Assembly (NCBI GenBank): GCA_009782785.1
Contig: WRIJ01000002.1
Coordinates: forward strand, 124,001-188,000
Length of the DNA: 64,000 bases
Direction: 5' to 3'
Source of the DNA: Propionibacteriaceae bacterium
GTDB taxonomy: Bacteria > Actinomycetota > Actinomycetes > Propionibacteriales > Propionibacteriaceae
Shown: positions 20,801 through 30,145 of the stretch, one piece after another
Numbering within the stretch: the first letter of the stretch is position 1
Layout: each line of letters opens with the position of its first letter
The notes under the pieces: generated by a model
Databases searched by the model: none
What the model was told of the DNA's origin: nothing
What the model saw: the letters and a program-made list of their open reading frames with translations, nothing else
Program-made: the position numbers and the translations under genes

Positions 20801-21448
20801 ATGCGCTTGGTGGTTGCTGAGGATAGTGTTCTGTTGCGCGAGGGTTTGATTCGGCTTTTCACTGAACTGGGGCACGAGGTAGTCTCCGCGGTGGGTAGTG
20901 CACCGGAACTCATCGACGCCATAGACCTTCCCAACATTGATGTGGTGGTCACCGACGTACGTATGCCACCAACTCATAGCGATGATGGTTTGCGTGCAGC
21001 AATCACCATCCGTGAAACCCATCCGCAGGTCGGGGTCCTGGTGTTATCCCAGTGGGTCCATGGTGATGCTGCTCGTGATCTGTTGCGCAGTGGAACTGGT
21101 GGTGTGGGTTATCTGCTCAAGGACCGCGTACAAGACTTGACCACCATCGCCTCAGCCTTGGATGTGATTCACCGTGGTGGAATGGTGATTGATCCTGAGG
21201 TGATTGCCCAGGTAGCTGTCAACCAGGAAACACCCCACCAAGGAATCGATCGTTTGACCGCGCGCGAACTTGAAGTGATGTCACTCATGGCACAGGGGCG
21301 ATCCAACTCAGCGATCGCTGAGGGACTCGTGATCACCCTTGGCGCAGTCGAGAAACACATTGCCTCTATTTTCACCAAACTCGATTTGATGAACTCCCCC
21401 GACGACCACCGCCGCGTACTGGCTGTCCTGCGCTACCTCGGTGATTGA
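20801..21448 (+). CDS. LuxR/NarL-family response regulator
   Basis: This 215-residue regulator has a receiver domain with acidic residues in VVAEDSVLL, the phospho-acceptor Asp in VVVTDVRMP near residue 51, and the Lys region LLKDRVQD near 105. The C-terminal LuxR helix-turn-helix has LTARELEVMSLMAQGRSNSAIAE and the recognition helix GAVEKHIASIFTKL. The start has the ribosome binding site GAGGAGGG. It is the cognate partner of the kinase at 19370. No nearby target promoter is obvious. Confidence 0.92.
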   Translation: MRLVVAEDSVLLREGLIRLFTELGHEVVSAVGSAPELIDAIDLPNIDVVVTDVRMPPTHSDDGLRAAITIRETHPQVGVLVLSQWVHGDAARDLLRSGTGGVGYLLKDRVQDLTTIASALDVIHRGGMVIDPEVIAQVAVNQETPHQGIDRLTARELEVMSLMAQGRSNSAIAEGLVITLGAVEKHIASIFTKLDLMNSPDDHRRVLAVLRYLGD

Positions 21449-21521
21449 ATCTCATCAGTGTGACAAAACACCCCTATTTTCCACGAACACTCCGTCGCGT
21501 CTTGTCCTGAGTACGGTTCGT

Positions 21522-21560
21522 GTCCACAGTTAACGGTCATAATGACCGTTAACTGTGGAC
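21522..21560. terminator. Perfect 39-nt palindrome, possible two-way terminator
   Basis: GTCCACAGTTAACGGTCAT is followed by one A and its exact reverse complement. It lies between two converging transcripts, and a shorter relative with the same CGGTCAT/ATGACCG core is at 55232-55257. An operator for a dimeric regulator is the alternative reading, since there is no T run. Confidence 0.55.
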
Positions 21561-21845
21561 GGGAAGAGGATTCGGTGGCGACTCACCTCGTGGACACCAG
21601 TGAAGATCTCGGCTTGGATCCCTAAGTCCTGAGCTGCGAGGACATTGGGCTCGCGGTCATCGAAAAAGAGTATCTCCTGTGGAGGATATCTGCCCTAAGC
21701 TGCACCGATGGTAGAGCTCCTCAATCTGTGCGGTCGGCACAACACAACCACGGTCACGAAGGTACGGGATCAGCAGTTCTTCTACGTCGTCTGCATGACG
21801 ATAGATCACACCCATAGCATCCAGGGCTAGTACTTTGATTCCCAT
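21530..21845 (-). pseudogene. HAD-family hydrolase with internal deletion
   Basis: The N-terminus is intact: VLALDAMGVIYRHADDVEEL holds the catalytic motif I position, and about 50 residues follow. The frame then shifts at GACTCTTTTTC, and the minus strand continues with EILFFDDREPNVLAAQDLGI, HAD motif IV, and a C-terminus that ends inside the 39-nt palindrome. About 110 central residues with motifs II and III are missing, so the product cannot be an active hydrolase of the usual kind. Confidence 0.75.
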
Positions 21846-21890
21846 AGGTCTTCCTTCCCCCTGTGTTCAGTATCCCAGAATACAGGGGGA

Positions 21891-21985
21891 TGGACCCTGC
21901 GACTTCGCGCAGGGAGACGGGGGTAGGTGAGCAGGGAGACGGGGGTAGGTGAGCAGGAAGACGGGAGTGGCTGAGCAAGGTGACA
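21891..21985. repeat. Palindromic repeat with short tandem units
   Basis: GGACCCTGCGACTTCGCGCAG at 21893 is followed by two near-identical 21-bp units (AGACGGGGGTAGGTGAGCAGG) and further degenerate ones up to the next gene's stop. The structure copies that at 17397-17505. Confidence 0.75.
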
Positions 21986-21993
21986 GAGGTGGG

Positions 21994-23034
21994 TTATGAC
22001 CACAGGAGGCCGGGCCACTCTTGGGGGAACCAGGTGTCGGCGAGTTCTTGCCTCTTTTTTAATACTCCCTTGGTGACGATTGGGGCTATCACTTGGGCAC
22101 TGGATCCGTCTCGGTGCTCCACGCAGACGCGTAGCCCTCGGTGAGCTTTCTTTCCCTCACCTGCTTGGACGAGACCCACCAAGCCGATGGCTCGGTACTT
22201 TTCTTGGCTGGGGCGAAGCAGATCCACTAATGCTTGGCGGGAGGTGTCAACACCTTGATCGGGTATCTCAGTAAAAGCCCCCATAGCATCGATGAAGAAA
22301 GGACCATCCTTCTCCCCCTCTGGCGAGATGGTCAAAGCGAAGGGGCAGCATGATCCAACCTCGTCAAGTATTTGTGCAATGGTCATGACCCCACCCAAAC
22401 TCAAAGCGTTGAAGTCATCGACCACATCCTGGGTGAACCCATCATCCACAGTGAACATTTCCAGGGTCGCGGTTGGCTCAGGCACCGGTTCACCATCGGG
22501 TGTGTAGGTCACCATTTCTGACGCCAGTGCACTCAAGTCGATGGGGATAGCTGTCTCGGCTGGTTGCAGGGTGATCCCAGTACGCCGGCGGAGCAACTCC
22601 AGCAACGTGGGGCCATCCAAAACAGGAAGGCCTGCTTCTTCAGCTAGTGGAGTCCCCTGTTCGAGTGTTACCTCCCCATCGGCAACGATCATGTGGCGTA
22701 GCGTACCTTCTGGTGTGTCCACCCTCCAGGCGAAGGTGCCCGTATTCACCGAGAAAGTAGCGGTCACGGTTTCCCGCCCGAGTACTTCTGTAAGCTTTGG
22801 CCCCCACAACACAATCCCGCGATCGGATATCTGCTCGATGACGACCAGGTCGTCTCCGACAGGCCAAGCAACCAGGGAATCATCACCGAAGATCGCCGAG
22901 GAGACTGTTTGTTTCGTGGGTCCCGCGAGAGCCTGGCCCACCGTGGTGACACGGGAGCGAAGAAATCCACCTGCTTCGATGAGGTCCCCGAGGACCGCAC
23001 CACGAACAACAGTAAACACACTATTCAAATCCAT
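21994..23034 (-). CDS. Hypothetical protein
   Basis: I do not recognise this 346-residue soluble protein. It is acidic, has no signal peptide or membrane segment, and appears to be an alternating alpha/beta protein. The start at 23034 is preferred over an ATG at 23103 because a TATCAT box lies 6 nt upstream. It is the last gene on the minus strand before the lipid operon, but has its own promoter, so a shared role is not implied. Confidence 0.6.
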   Translation of the reverse strand: MDLNSVFTVVRGAVLGDLIEAGGFLRSRVTTVGQALAGPTKQTVSSAIFGDDSLVAWPVGDDLVVIEQISDRGIVLWGPKLTEVLGRETVTATFSVNTGTFAWRVDTPEGTLRHMIVADGEVTLEQGTPLAEEAGLPVLDGPTLLELLRRRTGITLQPAETAIPIDLSALASEMVTYTPDGEPVPEPTATLEMFTVDDGFTQDVVDDFNALSLGGVMTIAQILDEVGSCCPFALTISPEGEKDGPFFIDAMGAFTEIPDQGVDTSRQALVDLLRPSQEKYRAIGLVGLVQAGEGKKAHRGLRVCVEHRDGSSAQVIAPIVTKGVLKKRQELADTWFPQEWPGLLWS

Positions 23035-23040
23035 GTCACC

Positions 23041-23046
23041 ATGATA
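23041..23046 (-). promoter_or_regulatory. Likely -10 box of the hypothetical gene, leaderless
   Basis: TATCAT on the minus strand lies 6 nt from the ATG at 23034. Confidence 0.5.
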
Positions 23047-23128
23047 ATGCTCATCTGCCACCAAGATGCACCGCGTCCACTCGGAAATACGCTTCGCGTG
23101 CACGGTTAACGCCCGTTAAGGTCGTTTT

Positions 23129-24181
23129 CTATTCATGCGAAGAGGGATTGGTCGATAAATCCTTGCCCAGGAGCTCGTAGTGGTTGCGGTGGGTGATGAG
23201 ATGAGGGGCATACTGGGCTGTGGAGGTGTGCTCGGCGATGAGTGCACCCACACAGGAGAGTTTCTTCTGCTGACATTGTTGGAGGAGGCGGGTGGCCATG
23301 ACTGGGCCTATGCCGCGTACGGCTGAACCCATATAGAGGGCCACGATCGACGAATAATTGTGTTTGCGCCACATCAGACGGGCCAGCATCACCGGAGAGA
23401 TTTTCGCCTGGGTGAGGGGGCCATAGTCGGGAAGTACGATGGAGAAACCCACCAGGGTATCCTCCTGCCACGCCACAGTGATCAGATGAGGGTCACATAT
23501 TGTGCGCAATGGTCCGAAAAGTTGGGCGAAAGCCTCGAAGGTGATGGTGTTGAACACTGGGAAAGTGGAATACAGCTCCATGACGAGGGAATAAATCTGC
23601 GGAAGTAGTTGATCCCAATCGGCGAGCCTCAATGATTCGACACGGTAACCCTGTTGTGTCATGACTGCGACGAGTTGGTCTGCGCCAGCATCCAAATCCT
23701 TGTCGGTGATCTGCGGATAGAAACTAGAGGAATATCGGTGAACAGTGGAATAACCGAAGGCAGTCCACCACGAGTGATAGCCGGGTTGGTTGTAGGGTTC
23801 GAAAGCGTACGGTACGTCGAAGTGGTCAACTTTCATGCGGTATCTCAACCAGAAACTCCCGTCAACAGGGCCGATCATCCGTTCACGCGACAAACCCCGT
23901 GCTGTGGTCTCAGCCCAGGACAAGAGTTCATGGGCAATGGTGTCATCTTCAGCTTCAAAGAAACCCAGATAAGCCACATCAGAATCAGGGTAGGTGGTGA
24001 TCGCACACCGGCCCGCCGCCTGCCCGCCACGATGAACAACAAAAGGTGTCAAGGTGAATTGGTCCGAGAGAGGATGGGCGCCTTTCAACAGTGCTTCTTC
24101 ACTCTCCCGCGAAACAACCGGCCATGGATAGAGCCGATGGGGAAGATCGAGAAACCCTTGATTATCTATCATGTGTTCCAT
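23129..24181 (-). CDS. YghO-like GNAT-fold acyltransferase
   Basis: This protein of about 350 residues has the layout of the YghO-like GNAT family: LPHRLYPWP near the N-terminus, a beta-strand core VVHRGGQAAGRCAI, then AYLGFFEAEDD and RMIGPVDGSFWLRYRMK. A second GNAT-like half follows. Bacterial ceramide synthase is, as I recall, a relative of this family, so N-acylation of a lipid amine is one option; this is inference. It is the last gene of the lipid operon. The start is uncertain: ATGs at 24211, 24181 and 24172 are in frame, all overlapping the upstream gene; GAGAAG precedes 24181. Confidence 0.75.
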   Translation of the reverse strand: MEHMIDNQGFLDLPHRLYPWPVVSRESEEALLKGAHPLSDQFTLTPFVVHRGGQAAGRCAITTYPDSDVAYLGFFEAEDDTIAHELLSWAETTARGLSRERMIGPVDGSFWLRYRMKVDHFDVPYAFEPYNQPGYHSWWTAFGYSTVHRYSSSFYPQITDKDLDAGADQLVAVMTQQGYRVESLRLADWDQLLPQIYSLVMELYSTFPVFNTITFEAFAQLFGPLRTICDPHLITVAWQEDTLVGFSIVLPDYGPLTQAKISPVMLARLMWRKHNYSSIVALYMGSAVRGIGPVMATRLLQQCQQKKLSCVGALIAEHTSTAQYAPHLITHRNHYELLGKDLSTNPSSHE

Positions 24182-25775
24182 CCATCTTCTCGATATGGCC
24201 TGTGCTTCCATCTAAGCGAACTAGGTCACCGGTGGTCAGCCACGTCGTGACGTCGGGAGCCCCAACTACACAGGGCAAACCCAGTTCGCGGGCCACAATG
24301 GCGGCATGGGAGAGCAGGGAGCCCCGCTCGGCAATGATCCCCACAGATTGGCGCATCAGAAACACCCACCCTGGGTCCGTACTGCGGGCGACAAGGATCT
24401 TCCCCGTGGCATCAATACCGTCGCGGGGGTCGGTGACGACGACAACTTCAGCTTCGACGACGCCTACTGATACTGGGATTCCTGCGACCGTGGTCACGTG
24501 CACTGGGGTTCCTTCGAAGGTAGGTGATGGCGACTGAAGATCGTCGGCGTCCACGGGTGAACCATGGGGTTGTCCCTGGTCATCCAACAGCAGTCGCGAT
24601 GGTGGATCATGTTCCTCAAAACCCTCCCATTGGTGCTGACGCGCAGCCACGATTGATGGGCAATCCTCAGTGGTGGTGAACAGTTCGTCGATGGTCAGAT
24701 AGAAAACATCCTCCACATTATCCAGGTGTCCTGCGCCCACGAGGTTCTCCCCCACAGCTCGTACGATCGCGCGTACCATGCCAAATAATTGTGCCCGAGC
24801 TAGCCGTGAGGATTCCCGGTACGCCACTGCTTGGCGCGCTTTCTTGCTGAGGCGTGATGAGCGCAAACGGTCACCAGCGCCAAGGGTGTGATCAGTTGAG
24901 GAATCAGTAGGGGTGTCGAGAACGACCTGGATGAAGCCGAGCGGGTGGGTTCGAAAAGTCTTGGTTTCTAGTTTGAGTTCCCCTGGTACGCGATCGGCGA
25001 AGGTCTGTAGGTATTGACCCATGGCTTGACGAGTGCGCTCTTGGATGACATCAGTCAACTCGGTGTTCAACCACCCGCGAGATTCCTCATCGGTGCTCAA
25101 TTTCTCCAGAATCTCACGGGTACGGTCGTCCATGGACTCAGCTATCTCACTGAGAACTCGAAGGGGTTCCACACTAGCTAACATCAGGTCTTGAACATCT
25201 CTCCTGGTTTCCTCGACCCGTGAGGTGAACCAGAAAGCTCTCAGATCGTTGATCAGCGTGACATCCCAGGTGTGGAGCACACTGTGTTGAATCTGGGAAA
25301 ACAGCTTCTCCAGATCGACGTTGGTGTGTTGGTTGAGTTCGCCGAAGGAATCATAAACCTGGTGGACTTCCCTAAATTCTCCAGCCAGTTGATCCATGAG
25401 TTTCGGTGTTTGGCCCCACGTACGGATCAAACGGAGAATCCCACGAGTTGCCGCTATCCACGAGAGTTTTGCTGAGCTGCCCACATTGACTTCGCCAATA
25501 GCTAGGCTTCGTTTCCACACTGGGATAATCCGGGAAGAAAATGGAAGAAGCTGAAGGAGTCGAAGCCAATTGTCGAGTCGATAATAGAGTCGCCCTTGGT
25601 GGGTAGCCACCATGGAATCCACCACATCCCCCACATCCTGTGATAAACCCATGCGATCAACGAGACGGCCAAACACCAGCGAGTAAACCAGCTCAGCGAA
25701 GGAGCAGGTCATCGGGGAACACACGCCGGGGTAGTTCTCCGCAATATTTGAATTGTCGAGGATACGTATGGTCAT
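24162..25775 (-). CDS. PEP-utilising/phosphohistidine-domain protein lacking the ATP-grasp domain
   Basis: The 537-residue protein resembles the middle and C-terminal parts of rifampicin phosphotransferase and PEP synthase. A long helical domain contains DNVEDVFYLTIDELF near residue 350, and the swivelling phosphohistidine domain at the end carries GSLLSHAAIVARELGLPCVVG with the phospho-accepting His. No PPDK N-terminal ATP-grasp domain precedes it, so it cannot load phosphate alone. The partner at 27249, two genes upstream in the same operon, has that domain, so the two may share phosphate. It overlaps psd by 4 bp. Confidence 0.8.
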   Translation of the reverse strand: MTIRILDNSNIAENYPGVCSPMTCSFAELVYSLVFGRLVDRMGLSQDVGDVVDSMVATHQGRLYYRLDNWLRLLQLLPFSSRIIPVWKRSLAIGEVNVGSSAKLSWIAATRGILRLIRTWGQTPKLMDQLAGEFREVHQVYDSFGELNQHTNVDLEKLFSQIQHSVLHTWDVTLINDLRAFWFTSRVEETRRDVQDLMLASVEPLRVLSEIAESMDDRTREILEKLSTDEESRGWLNTELTDVIQERTRQAMGQYLQTFADRVPGELKLETKTFRTHPLGFIQVVLDTPTDSSTDHTLGAGDRLRSSRLSKKARQAVAYRESSRLARAQLFGMVRAIVRAVGENLVGAGHLDNVEDVFYLTIDELFTTTEDCPSIVAARQHQWEGFEEHDPPSRLLLDDQGQPHGSPVDADDLQSPSPTFEGTPVHVTTVAGIPVSVGVVEAEVVVVTDPRDGIDATGKILVARSTDPGWVFLMRQSVGIIAERGSLLSHAAIVARELGLPCVVGAPDVTTWLTTGDLVRLDGSTGHIEKMDGTHDR

Positions 25776-26629
25776 CTGGCACTTCCCACAGATTCACCCA
25801 CGCGGATACGGGTCTCGATCCCCGCTTCGGAATCCGCGATGATATCGGAGTCGATGTTGGCGTTGACGAGCAGTACGATCGTGGACGCTCCCAGCCCAAA
25901 ATGGCCTTGTTCTTGGCCACGGAACGCAAGCTCAACAGGTTCCATGTGGATTCTTCCCACCAGCAAGGCACCAACAGTGACCTGGATAACCTCACCAAAG
26001 TGTTGTGTTGCCAGCCGTGTGACCACGCGATGGTTCTCAGCAAAAACGCCGCGACCATCCGACTGTGGCCCGACAGTATGGAGTTTCCCAGGGATCTCGT
26101 ACTGGTCGAGAATCTCGCAATCATCAATGAAATGGAAGCGATGATAGTCATCAATGCTGAGCCTGAAAATGACCGCCCAGGTGAACCCATCGGTTGGGAG
26201 TTCGCGACCCAACAATGTCTCCAGGGTGTAATCGAAACCTTTGATCGTGAGAGTCTGACCGATAGGAGAAACAGAGACCTTCGAATCAGCGGGAGCAACC
26301 AGGCGACGCGGGTCTAGATCAAAGTGGCGAGCATCCTCAGCTAGTCTCCTGCCAAAAAAGTCAGCGAAACTTTCGTAGTCCGTCGACTCGAAGTCTTTGG
26401 TCTTAACTGAGTGCTGTGAAATGAACCCCGGAATCCTGCTCGCAGAAGACTTCCAGGTCATCGGCCAACCCAAGAATCGGGAGAACCACCTTTGAGTCAC
26501 CAACACATTGGCGACCAGGCGCCCCAGCCCTGTGGTGTAGAGCCAGACCAAGGCGGAACCACCAACATGGTGGTCTTCACTGACTTCCCCAGTAGCCCTA
26601 TCGCGAACCACCTGGGCAGAAGTGGTCAC
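25772..26629 (-). CDS. psd: Phosphatidylserine decarboxylase, Clostridium-type
   Basis: This 285-residue proenzyme decarboxylates phosphatidylserine (or a similar serine lipid) to the ethanolamine form. The pattern SFADFFGRRLAEDARHFD, APADSKVSV and the catalytic histidine in DDYHRFHFID (near residue 165) match the form found in clostridia. GALLVGRIHMEPV and EQGHFGLGASTIVLL precede the C-terminus. The self-cleavage site reads Gly-Ala-Ser-Thr where Gly-Gly-Ser-Thr is usual, so the scissile bond would be Ala-Ser. The gene overlaps its neighbours by 4 bp on both sides and directly follows pssA. Confidence 0.9.
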   Translation of the reverse strand: MTTSAQVVRDRATGEVSEDHHVGGSALVWLYTTGLGRLVANVLVTQRWFSRFLGWPMTWKSSASRIPGFISQHSVKTKDFESTDYESFADFFGRRLAEDARHFDLDPRRLVAPADSKVSVSPIGQTLTIKGFDYTLETLLGRELPTDGFTWAVIFRLSIDDYHRFHFIDDCEILDQYEIPGKLHTVGPQSDGRGVFAENHRVVTRLATQHFGEVIQVTVGALLVGRIHMEPVELAFRGQEQGHFGLGASTIVLLVNANIDSDIIADSEAGIETRIRVGESVGSAR

Positions 26630-27252
26630 CGCAGCCCCACCCAGATGACTCCAGCGAGCATCACAACCGCGAGAACCGCGAAACCAATCAGTGATTTCTT
26701 TGTTGGTTTGGGAACCTTGACATCAACAACGAAACCAATAGTGAGTGCCACCATACCGCCCAACCAGAGCCAATCAGTTGGCCCCCCAGCAACAGCTGAG
26801 GTCAACCACAGAACCGACAGTACGAGTGCAGCCATCGTGACAGGGATTCCCCGATAGTGGGAGATGGGAGTGTCGGGATCGGCGTAGGCATTAAAGAAAG
26901 CCAATCTCGTCACACCCGCTAGTGCGTAGAGCGAAGCAACCACAACCTGGGCCACGATGGGCAGATCGAAATAAGCCAAGACAACAATGGGGAGCGCGAG
27001 AAAACTCAGCACATCAGCCAAGGAATCCAACTGCACACCGATAGCACGGGCGTGGTCACTGCGGTGAAAAAGCCGGGCAAAAGACCCATCAAACATGTCG
27101 CAGGTTCCTGCCACAATCAGACAAAGGATGGGCACTACTAAGGGTTCCCCCTTCATGCACAGAACAATACCCACCACAGCGGAAACAATCCCCAGGTAGG
27201 TGACGAGATTAGCCCGCGAGAATCCTTGAATTACTGGCACTGTATCGTTCAT
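26626..27252 (-). CDS. pssA: CDP-alcohol phosphatidyltransferase, phosphatidylserine-synthase type
   Basis: The 208-residue integral membrane protein has about six membrane segments. The CDP-alcohol transferase signature is complete: DMFDGSFAR near residue 51 and, 11 residues on, GVQLDSLADV with the three metal-binding aspartates. The VQLDSLADVLSF form and position favour serine as acceptor, and psd next door supports that. It would convert a CDP-activated lipid plus serine to a phosphatidylserine-type product. Genes on both sides overlap by 4 bp. Confidence 0.9.
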   Translation of the reverse strand: MNDTVPVIQGFSRANLVTYLGIVSAVVGIVLCMKGEPLVVPILCLIVAGTCDMFDGSFARLFHRSDHARAIGVQLDSLADVLSFLALPIVVLAYFDLPIVAQVVVASLYALAGVTRLAFFNAYADPDTPISHYRGIPVTMAALVLSVLWLTSAVAGGPTDWLWLGGMVALTIGFVVDVKVPKPTKKSLIGFAVLAVVMLAGVIWVGLR

Positions 27253-29561
27253 TGTTGTATCGTTCCTTGTTCCCCATCAATGGTGATGATCTGTCCATCG
27301 CGTACGGCATCAAGAACCCCGGTTGCGTGGACAACACAGGCAATACCATACTCGCGAGAGACAATTGCTGCATGACAAAGCAGTCCACCGTACTCGGTGA
27401 CGACAGCTGCAATAGATGAAAAACACGGTGTCCAACCGGTGTCGGTGAAGCGGGTGACAAGAATGTCACCGGGTCGGATTCGACCTAGTTCGCTGAGGTC
27501 ACTGACCACGCAGGCGCGCGCAGTGACCCGCCCTGAGCTACATCCCAAACCAGTGATCACCCCATCTGTACGTGGTGGGGTGGGTCCGAGTGTTGAGCCG
27601 ATTTCGTTGTCGGACAGATAGTTTCGATAGGCAGAAAAATAGCGAGAATTTCGATCCACCTCGTGGCGTACTTGGTCTGCGTCAATTGTTCCATCATGGA
27701 AGGCCCATAGTGTTTCCACCCTCAGGTGGAAGATATCCTCCACGCGGTCAAGGATTCCTCGGGCAACATAGAGTCGCCCCAACGCTAGGGTGTATCGGCG
27801 GATCACATCATAGAACCGTGTCGACAGGTCCCGGAATTCTTCACGCCACCACAACAAGGTACGCATTCTCTCGACTCGTTTGCGGAAAGAACGACCCTTC
27901 CTCGCAGAAGAAGCGGCTTCGATATCTGAGAGTCGGTGAAGGTATGCTTCGTGTTGGCGAGCAACCGCATGTCTGGGATCGTGGTCGTCACCCAGTTCAC
28001 TGAGTTCGCTGAGTTGGCGGCGTACTGGTTCTGGATCCTCCCAATAGTTCGGATATCCCACATCCAACTCGCGATCTGAATGATATCCGTAGGCTGTGAG
28101 GTGTTGTTGGAGGGCGTCCTCATCGACGCGGCCGTGGAGTCGATGGTGGCGCGACAACTCCCACAGACTCACCACGGGACGCAGGTGGGAAATATCCTCC
28201 AACCCACCAATGAGTTCCAGATAACCACTGAGGTCGGTGTGTTTCCAGACAGCATCCCTGAACAAGGATTGGTGAACAGTGTTCAAAAATATCTGCAGAA
28301 AGTAGGTGGATTCTACGAAAAGATAGTCGTCTCGGGTCAAGTCTTGGAAGGCTTGCGGTAAGCCCTCACCCGATTCGGTGAGCTCGTCGAGTGTGGCGAG
28401 CCGATCGGCTATCAGTTCTTTGATTTGCTGAGCGAGTTGGTGTGCGTCACGTTCGCGCTCCTTGAGCATCCGTGACTGAATGATCGCTGTGGGTAGGAGT
28501 TTGATGAGGGTACGTGGGGTGAGTTTCGTGGTACGCCCGTCACCGTCATAAGGGACCGCCACACCGTACTCTTCATCAAAATCACGCTCCACATATCCGG
28601 GGACACCCGACATGATTTCTTTGACCATCGACAGGTTCCAGTACGGTCGAGAGTAGAACATTCCCCCTAGTGGGCGTAGGTTTTTGCGAGTGACAAGCTT
28701 GGAGTCAACAACAAAGTTGCCAAGTGCGTGCTCCCAAATGTATTGATACAGGCTCCACATGTATCGCTGGCATGGACCCGCTGAGACTCCCCCATCTTTG
28801 AAGTCAGCGGTCGACCACATGTCGGTGAGCCCTGCATGCATGATGCTGGTGACCGGGCGTACCTGTAACACCCACAGTTGGCCTTCTTCGTAGGCAAACT
28901 CAAGGTCAATAGGATATCCATAATGTTGTTGGATGTGCGCCGCCACCTCGACAAGCTCATCGAAGAAACCCTCGGGTAGATCACCTATGCCCTTGTCTAG
29001 CCACCTCCGATCCAACCAGTCAAACACGATGGTGGCGGGCGTGACCTGGCCCGAGACGAGAGCATCCCCGAGACCGGGAACATATTCGATCACCAACTGG
29101 GTGTCTGCGCCGGTGAGCGGATTGACCGTGAAAGCAACACCTGCATAGTCAGCCTTCACCATGGTTTGGATGATGACCGCCATATCTGTGTTGTCTAGGC
29201 CATAACGCGAGAGGTACGCTCTAGCGGTCGGTGAGGTCGCTGAGGACAGACACTGCTCGATGGCAGAAGCAAGTCCATCCTTGGGTACGTTCAGGATCGT
29301 GTCGTACTGGCCAGCAAAAGACGCTGCACCCAAGTCTTCGTGAACCGCCGAGGACCGTACCGCGTAGGAACCCTCCGGTAACCTGTCCAGTGAAACCATC
29401 AGGTCTGGTGGGATATTGCCCGGCGAAGCAACACCGACAGGAATCACCCATCCTGCTGGTACGGTGAACCCGGCATTCATAAGAACCCCCAGATGGTGGG
29501 CTTTCCCGCCGACTTTCTCGCGGGATTCTTGGGCGTCTAAGGCGATGAGGGGAGACGTCAT
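27249..29561 (-). CDS. Rifampicin-phosphotransferase-like dikinase (ATP-grasp plus phosphohistidine domain)
   Basis: The 770-residue protein has three domains. The PPDK/PEP-synthase ATP-grasp domain (residues 1-240) retains GGKAHHLG, AVRSSAVHEDLGAASFAGQ, GVAFTVNPLTGA and LWVLQVRPVTS. A helical substrate domain (about 250-680) contains DRVEDIFHLRVE. The swivelling domain ends the protein with GGLLCHAAIVSREYGIACVV and its phospho-accepting His. Relatives transfer the beta-phosphate of ATP to an acceptor, releasing AMP and Pi. The acceptor here is unknown; a lipid or prenyl alcohol is a guess from context. Ends overlap carS-like and pssA genes by 4 bp. Confidence 0.88.
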   Translation of the reverse strand: MTSPLIALDAQESREKVGGKAHHLGVLMNAGFTVPAGWVIPVGVASPGNIPPDLMVSLDRLPEGSYAVRSSAVHEDLGAASFAGQYDTILNVPKDGLASAIEQCLSSATSPTARAYLSRYGLDNTDMAVIIQTMVKADYAGVAFTVNPLTGADTQLVIEYVPGLGDALVSGQVTPATIVFDWLDRRWLDKGIGDLPEGFFDELVEVAAHIQQHYGYPIDLEFAYEEGQLWVLQVRPVTSIMHAGLTDMWSTADFKDGGVSAGPCQRYMWSLYQYIWEHALGNFVVDSKLVTRKNLRPLGGMFYSRPYWNLSMVKEIMSGVPGYVERDFDEEYGVAVPYDGDGRTTKLTPRTLIKLLPTAIIQSRMLKERERDAHQLAQQIKELIADRLATLDELTESGEGLPQAFQDLTRDDYLFVESTYFLQIFLNTVHQSLFRDAVWKHTDLSGYLELIGGLEDISHLRPVVSLWELSRHHRLHGRVDEDALQQHLTAYGYHSDRELDVGYPNYWEDPEPVRRQLSELSELGDDHDPRHAVARQHEAYLHRLSDIEAASSARKGRSFRKRVERMRTLLWWREEFRDLSTRFYDVIRRYTLALGRLYVARGILDRVEDIFHLRVETLWAFHDGTIDADQVRHEVDRNSRYFSAYRNYLSDNEIGSTLGPTPPRTDGVITGLGCSSGRVTARACVVSDLSELGRIRPGDILVTRFTDTGWTPCFSSIAAVVTEYGGLLCHAAIVSREYGIACVVHATGVLDAVRDGQIITIDGEQGTIQQ

Positions 29562-30145
29562 AAGGGGTTCTTTCTCAAACCGACGCCATAGAGCAACAGA
29601 TTGAACACCACATGGGTGAGCCCACCAGCAATGATGTAAACCAGGGCGAAAATCAGTGTTAGTGGGGCAAAGAAACTCACCAGGATCACCATGCCGATGA
29701 TGGAGTCAATCTGGTCAACAATGATGAAAACCAGGTTCCATGGTGGTCGGGCTGGTTGGCCTGGGGTCACATCCAAGCGGCGTTTCGCAAACGAGTTGGG
29801 CAGTTCGAACAGAGCGTACGCAAGACCGATGAGGGCCCCGACCACAAGATTGAAACCCACCGTGTTGGCGTGGCGGGTGTAGAAAAGATTGAATTGTCCA
29901 AGACTGGGGAAACTGGCGCAGAGGGCTCCCCATCCGAGGCAGGCGAGCATCCCGAGGCCCACCATTCCCACCACACCCTTCCAGGTTTTGTTGTCACCGA
30001 AAATACGTTTCGATTTCCATGTTTTGTTGTGATCGAGGGGGTGGTTGAGTGATGGCGCTAGGCGGGTGGAACACCACACCATATTGAGGACACTTGCGAT
30101 GAGCCCCGGCATGAGGGTGACATACATCTGCGCAAGCCACGTCAT
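29558..30145 (-). CDS. CarS-type CTP transferase (CDP-archaeol synthase family)
   Basis: The 195-residue membrane protein has five or so membrane segments and carries the CarS/CdsA signatures: DNKTWKGVVG near residue 48 and, further on, SFAKRRLDVTPG then IIVDQIDSIIG with the metal-binding Asp residues. Archaeal CarS activates unsaturated archaetidic acid with CTP; CdsA does the same for phosphatidic acid. The family form here is closer to CarS, which is short. The start at 30145 overlaps the UbiA stop by 4 bp (ATGA). A longer in-frame extension up to 30475 only mirrors the UbiA gene and was rejected. Confidence 0.85.
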   Translation of the reverse strand: MTWLAQMYVTLMPGLIASVLNMVWCSTRLAPSLNHPLDHNKTWKSKRIFGDNKTWKGVVGMVGLGMLACLGWGALCASFPSLGQFNLFYTRHANTVGFNLVVGALIGLAYALFELPNSFAKRRLDVTPGQPARPPWNLVFIIVDQIDSIIGMVILVSFFAPLTLIFALVYIIAGGLTHVVFNLLLYGVGLRKNPL

